The notes under the pieces were generated by a model that saw nothing but the letters and a program-made list of their open reading frames with translations, ran no database searches and had not been told where the DNA came from. From positions 1 through 7,218 of the forward strand of contig JAAYPU010000064.1 of assembly GCA_012519645.1 (NCBI GenBank): a stretch of DNA of 7,218 nucleotides, given 5' to 3'. Source of the DNA: Clostridiales bacterium (GTDB lineage Bacteria > Bacillota > Clostridia > Peptostreptococcales > JAAYPU01). Below, in pieces: positions 4,903 through 7,218 of this stretch; within the stretch, counting starts at the first letter, position 1; each line of letters begins with the position of its first letter. The position numbers and the translations under genes are program-made.

Positions 4903-6081
4903 CATTACGAATTTGCAGAGCGAATGAATCATATTCAGAAATCATTTATAAGAGAGATACTGAAAGTTACCGTAGATCCACAGGTTATATCTTTTGCCGG
5001 CGGATTGCCAAATCCGACCACTTTTCCTGTAGAGGAGATCCAAAAAGCAGCACAAAAGGTTTTAAGTGAGAATGGTAATAATGTTCTTCAATACAGCACA
5101 ACGGAAGGATATTTACCTTTAAGAGAATATATAGCAAATCGCTATATGAAAAAGGGTATACAGGTAAAGCCTGAAGAAATCCTCATTACGAACGGTTCGC
5201 AGCAAGGCATTGATTTATTAGGAAAAATATTCATAAATAGAGGCGATAATATCCTTATAGAGCGCCCCGGTTATTTAGGTGCGATCCAGGCATTTTCAAT
5301 TTTTGAACCGGAGTTTCATGCAGTCCCTTTGTTGGAGGATGGGATCGATACAGATTATCTTGAAGAAATTTTAGAAGCTTATCGTTGTAAATTATTTTAT
5401 GCCGTACCCAATTTTCAAAACCCTTCAGGTATTGCATATACTGAACAAAAGAGAAAAAGAGCAGCGGATATTTTAAAGAAGCACCGAACGGTTTTTATAG
5501 AAGATGATCCCTATGGTGAACTAAGATTCATGGGAGAAGATGCTCCGTCAATGAGAACATATTTAGATGAACATGCGGTGCTTTTGGGTTCTTTCTCAAA
5601 AATTATAGCACCTGGCATGAGAATTGGCTGGATATGTGCAAAAAAGGATATAATGGATAAATTGATTGTTGCAAAACAGGCTTCCGATCTGCATACTAAT
5701 TATTTTTCACAAAGAGTTGTTTACCGGTATTTAGTTGACAATGATATAGATTTTCATATAGAGAAAATAAGGAAGCTATATAAAGAACAAAGAGATTGCA
5801 TGGTTCACATGATAGAAAAGTATTTTCCGAAGGAAATAAAATATACAAAGCCGCAGGGAGGTATGTTCTTATGGGTCACACTTCCTGAAGGGTTTTCATC
5901 ATTAAAATTGTTTGATATTGCTATAAAAGACAATGTAGCGTTTGTACCCGGCGACCCTTTTTATGTAAATGAATATGATACCAATACATTAAGACTTAAT
6001 TATTCAAACTCAAATGAAAGCACTATCGAAGAAGGTATTAAACGCCTGTCAAAAGCTATACATCAGCTAATCGGTCAGTAA
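4900..6081 (+). CDS. PLP-dependent class I/II aminotransferase (2-aminoadipate/MocR-like aminotransferase type)
   Basis: A cytoplasmic fold-type I aminotransferase of 393 residues that would move an amino group between an amino acid and a 2-oxo acid. Visible landmarks, numbered from the ATG at 4900: FAGGLPNP (32-39), the cofactor-phosphate segment NGSQQGID (98-105), Tyr125 in PGYLGA stacking on the ring, Asn174 in PNFQNPSG, Asp202 and Tyr205 in EDDPYGEL, the Schiff-base Lys234 in SFSKIIAPGMRIGW with Arg241, and Arg365 in LRLNYSN, the substrate carboxylate binder. The set is complete, so the enzyme should be active. It resembles LysN/aminoadipate-type transaminases and the catalytic half of MocR regulators but lacks a winged-helix domain. 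The substrate cannot be read from sequence; broad activity on large or aromatic amino acids is common in the family. An ATG 21 bases upstream would add seven residues but lacks a ribosome binding site. The permease gene follows 58 bp later with no terminator. Confidence 0.93.
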   Translation: MHYEFAERMNHIQKSFIREILKVTVDPQVISFAGGLPNPTTFPVEEIQKAAQKVLSENGNNVLQYSTTEGYLPLREYIANRYMKKGIQVKPEEILITNGSQQGIDLLGKIFINRGDNILIERPGYLGAIQAFSIFEPEFHAVPLLEDGIDTDYLEEILEAYRCKLFYAVPNFQNPSGIAYTEQKRKRAADILKKHRTVFIEDDPYGELRFMGEDAPSMRTYLDEHAVLLGSFSKIIAPGMRIGWICAKKDIMDKLIVAKQASDLHTNYFSQRVVYRYLVDNDIDFHIEKIRKLYKEQRDCMVHMIEKYFPKEIKYTKPQGGMFLWVTLPEGFSSLKLFDIAIKDNVAFVPGDPFYVNEYDTNTLRLNYSNSNESTIEEGIKRLSKAIHQLIGQ

Positions 6082-6139
6082 ATGATTTTATAATAGAAAC
6101 AACAATTAATATAGTAGTTTAACAGAAAGGTATAAAATT

Positions 6140-7060
6140 ATGTTTAGAAAATTTCGCGGCGAAATGATGCTGATTCTGACTGCAATCATTTGGGGATCGG
6201 CTTTTGTTGCTCAAAGAGCAGGAATAAAGTACTTAGGACCATTTACATTTAACGGTATAAGATCCTTCATCGGTTTTTTAGTATTGATTCCGGTGATTCT
6301 GATTATAGATTACCGCAACAGAAAGAAAAATATATCGGAAGGTATACTCCCTCAGGCTGAAATAGACAAAAAGTACGAAAGTAAAAGTCTGGTATTGGGA
6401 GGACTTTTATGTGGGATAGTTTTATTTGCAGCGAGTTCACTGCAACAGGTAGCCCTTGTCTATACGACAGCAGGTAAAGCTGGTTTTATTACCGCTCTAT
6501 ATATAGTCATAGTACCGATCCTTGGATTATTTATGTATAAAAAAGTCAGAGCTATATTGTGGCTATCCGTGGCGCTGGCAGTTTTTGGTCTTTATTTACT
6601 TTGTATAAAAGAAAGCTTTACAATGGGTAAAGGCGATATACTTGTTATAATTTCCGCGTTTGTTTATGCCATACACATTTTGGTAATAGATCATTTCTCT
6701 CAAAAAGTGGATTGTATTAAAATGTCGTGCTTGCAGTTTTTAATTTGCGGTATTTTTTCACTGCCGCTTATGATGGTAATGGAGACTTTTACATGGCAGG
6801 ATATTCTTCGCAGCAGTATTCCTATATTGTATACCGGTGTTATATCCTGTGGTGTAGCGTATACTCTGCAGATGGTCGGTCAAAAATATACGGAGCCTAC
6901 AGTTGCTTCCTTGATACTGAGTTTAGAAGCAGTTTTTGCTTTGATTGCAGGAATTCTAATTTTGAACGAACATATATCTCAAAGAGAAATAATCGGCTGT
7001 ATCATTATGTTTGCAGCCATATTGATTGCACAGCTGCCTTCTAAAGAGGAAATTTCATAA
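6140..7060 (+). CDS. EamA/DMT family permease
   Basis: This 306-residue protein is an inner-membrane permease of the drug/metabolite transporter superfamily, with the usual ten predicted hydrophobic helices (roughly 8-27, 36-57, 83-103, 111-133, 138-156, 164-184, 192-212, 225-246, 254-276, 283-299) arranged as two EamA repeats. The first helix has the family's AIIWGSAFV motif, and SLEAVFALIAG marks the ninth. A charged loop (about 58-82, lysine- and glutamate-rich) sits between helices 2 and 3 and is probably cytoplasmic. Many relatives export amino acids or other metabolites, but the substrate is unknown. The ATG at 6140 follows AGAAAGG (6124-6130). The gene lies 58 bp after the aminotransferase with no terminator between, so co-transcription is likely. 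A lone TATAAT (6089-6094) in the gap lacks a -35. Confidence 0.93.
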   Translation: MFRKFRGEMMLILTAIIWGSAFVAQRAGIKYLGPFTFNGIRSFIGFLVLIPVILIIDYRNRKKNISEGILPQAEIDKKYESKSLVLGGLLCGIVLFAASSLQQVALVYTTAGKAGFITALYIVIVPILGLFMYKKVRAILWLSVALAVFGLYLLCIKESFTMGKGDILVIISAFVYAIHILVIDHFSQKVDCIKMSCLQFLICGIFSLPLMMVMETFTWQDILRSSIPILYTGVISCGVAYTLQMVGQKYTEPTVASLILSLEAVFALIAGILILNEHISQREIIGCIIMFAAILIAQLPSKEEIS

Positions 7061-7073
7061 ATGAAATTTCCTC
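7046..7073. repeat. Perfect 12-bp inverted repeat with the permease stop codon in its loop
   Basis: GAGGAAATTTCA (7046-7057) and TGAAATTTCCTC (7062-7073) are perfectly complementary around TAAA, which contains the TAA stop of the permease gene. No T-run follows, so it is not a canonical terminator by itself; it could stabilise the 3' end of the mRNA or pause the polymerase ahead of the next hairpin. Confidence 0.85.
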
Positions 7074-7093
7074 AATTAAGAATTAAGGGCAAA

Positions 7094-7124
7094 AATCCTT
7101 CGTATTGAAGGATTATATTTTTTT
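7094..7124 (+). terminator. Factor-independent terminator after the permease gene
   Basis: AATCCTTC (7094-7101) pairs perfectly with GAAGGATT (7107-7114) around GTATT and is followed, after ATA, by a run of T to 7124. It ends the aminotransferase-permease unit. Between it and the preceding hairpin is a tandem duplicate of AATTAAG (7074-7087). From 7125 to the window end the sequence is very AT-rich, and I see no gene in it. Confidence 0.9.
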
Positions 7125-7218
7125 GTTCAAAAATTATCATTCAAAAAAATCTTAAAATACTATAGAATATAAATATGAATAAGAATAGTATAAAAAAATC
7201 AGTGATTGTAAAATTTAA

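Noticed and set aside
6727..7044. Alternative + strand frame inside the permease gene
   Set aside because: The permease frame has full family motifs and helices through this region; the other frame has no ribosome binding site or domain.
7157..7191. ATACTAT / ATAGTAT inverted repeat near the right edge
   Set aside because: Only 7-bp AT-rich arms separated by 21 bases; easily expected by chance in this composition, and no gene is visible to relate it to.

Overview
The window is AT-rich and reads as the chromosome of a low-GC Gram-positive anaerobe of the class Clostridia. The clues are strong purine-rich ribosome binding sites, short factor-independent terminators, AT-rich codon choice, and a small AbrB-type regulator carrying the C-terminal CxxC...CxxC zinc ribbon seen in clostridial AbrB proteins. 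All convincing genes lie on the + strand. I cannot name the species.

Layout. Positions 1-310 are non-coding and repeat-rich: three copies of a 35-37 bp direct repeat, a long inverted repeat (131-173), and a stretch of degenerate heptanucleotide units (about 168-302) containing two GCGAAGC mini-hairpins. A perfect extended -10 promoter (337-345) then leads to a 221-residue protein of unknown function with two Gly-Gly-Asp tracts (403-1068) and its own terminator. Next is a two-gene operon: a cytosolic cyclophilin (1239-1757) and a YaiI/YqxD-family protein (1757-2215). Its genes overlap by one base, its promoter contains a 12-bp palindrome, and its terminator begins inside the last codons. A soluble hybrid of three PAS domains and a histidine kinase core follows (2337-4400), with no response regulator beside it. 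Then come the divergent AbrB-like zinc-ribbon protein (4534-4779), a fold-type I PLP aminotransferase (4900-6081) and a ten-helix EamA/DMT permease (6140-7060). The window ends with tandem hairpins and an AT-rich intergenic stretch.

How the genes may work together. The cyclophilin and the YaiI/YqxD protein are almost certainly co-transcribed. The aminotransferase and the permease are probably co-transcribed, since no terminator separates them; an amino-acid or keto-acid metabolic unit coupled to export is a reasonable guess. The orphan PAS kinase next to an AbrB-like protein suggests transition-state or sporulation signalling, but this rests on position and family knowledge only.

I see no CRISPR array, transposase, tRNA, rRNA or recognisable defence or biosynthetic system. 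The observations most worth pursuing are the AbrB-like protein that has lost the arginines AbrB uses to contact DNA, the phase-locked heptamer region, and the Gly-Gly-Asp repeat protein.
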